Below, in pieces: positions 5,783 through 5,923 of a stretch of 5,923 nt of DNA. Location: NCBI GenBank assembly GCA_011065005.1, contig JAAKFP010000167.1:1-5923 (forward strand). The letters run 5' to 3'. Positions within the stretch are counted from its first letter, which is position 1; each line of letters starts with the position of its first letter. This DNA is from Chlamydiota bacterium. Its GTDB lineage: Bacteria > Chlamydiota > Chlamydiia > Chlamydiales > Waddliaceae. The notes below the pieces were generated by a model. The model saw only the letters and a program-made list of their open reading frames with translations, ran no database searches and had not been told where the DNA came from. The translations under genes and the position numbers were made by a program.

Positions 5783-5923
5783 ATGTCTGTAGGTTCTAGT
5801 AGTGAGGTTCCAAGACAAGCCCCAAGCCATTTATCTCCTATAGGTAGTCCCCCAACATCGGATTTATTTAAACCAGATTCGCCGAGTTGTTTAGATTTCG
5901 CATCGCTCAGGTTGTCGCAAAGA
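5783..5923 (+). CDS. N-terminal part of an unrecognised serine/proline-rich protein
   Basis: An ATG at 5783 with a strong Shine-Dalgarno (AGAAGGAG) opens a frame of 47 codons that is still open at the window edge. The visible part starts MSVGSSSEVPRQAPSHLSPI and contains 12 serines and 7 prolines in 47 residues, with no hydrophobic signal segment; it looks disordered. In C. trachomatis the gene after amiA is, as I recall, an HU/IHF-like DNA-binding protein; this start does not resemble one. A polar, serine-rich, unstructured N-terminus is common in chlamydial type III secretion substrates, so a secreted effector or inclusion-associated protein is possible, but this is composition only. The protein is not recognised, and its function cannot be given from this fragment. 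Confidence 0.65.
   Translation, partial: MSVGSSSEVPRQAPSHLSPIGSPPTSDLFKPDSPSCLDFASLRLSQR

Overview
The window is a short piece of a chlamydial peptidoglycan and division gene cluster. The order rsmH (mraW), a small FtsL/DivIC-like protein, a class B penicillin-binding protein, murE and an Amidase_3 enzyme (amiA) is the order I associate with Chlamydiae. The protein sequences look diverged from the human pathogens, and base composition is moderate rather than strongly AT-rich, so an environmental (Parachlamydia/Waddlia/Criblamydia-like) member is my best guess. That placement is inference from gene order and sequence style; no search was run.

Layout: bases 1-138 (minus strand) hold the first 46 codons of a small protein reading out of the window, not recognised with certainty. 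Bases 139-235 are a divergent, AT-rich intergenic region with a 9-bp inverted repeat. From 236 to 5721 five genes run on the plus strand with 9, -4, 25 and -4 bases between them, so they very probably form one operon. A 61-base gap follows, then a well-placed ribosome binding site and the first 47 codons of a serine/proline-rich protein that runs off the right edge (5783-5923).

How the genes work together: MurE adds (probably) meso-diaminopimelate to the UDP-MurNAc-dipeptide in the cytoplasm. The class B PBP cross-links the resulting peptidoglycan at the division site, with the FtsL-like bitopic protein as its likely partner. AmiA cleaves the peptide from the glycan so that septal peptidoglycan can be split. 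RsmH methylates 16S rRNA and is the usual head-end companion of division clusters. No mraZ, murF, mraY, murD, ftsW, murG, murC, ftsQ, ftsA or ftsZ lies in this window.

I see no RNA gene, mobile element, CRISPR array or convincing terminator. Most of the content is conserved core biology. The less ordinary points are the KTA in place of KTG in the PBP, the compact probable-lipoprotein AmiA without an SxxK motif, and the unrecognised genes at both edges.
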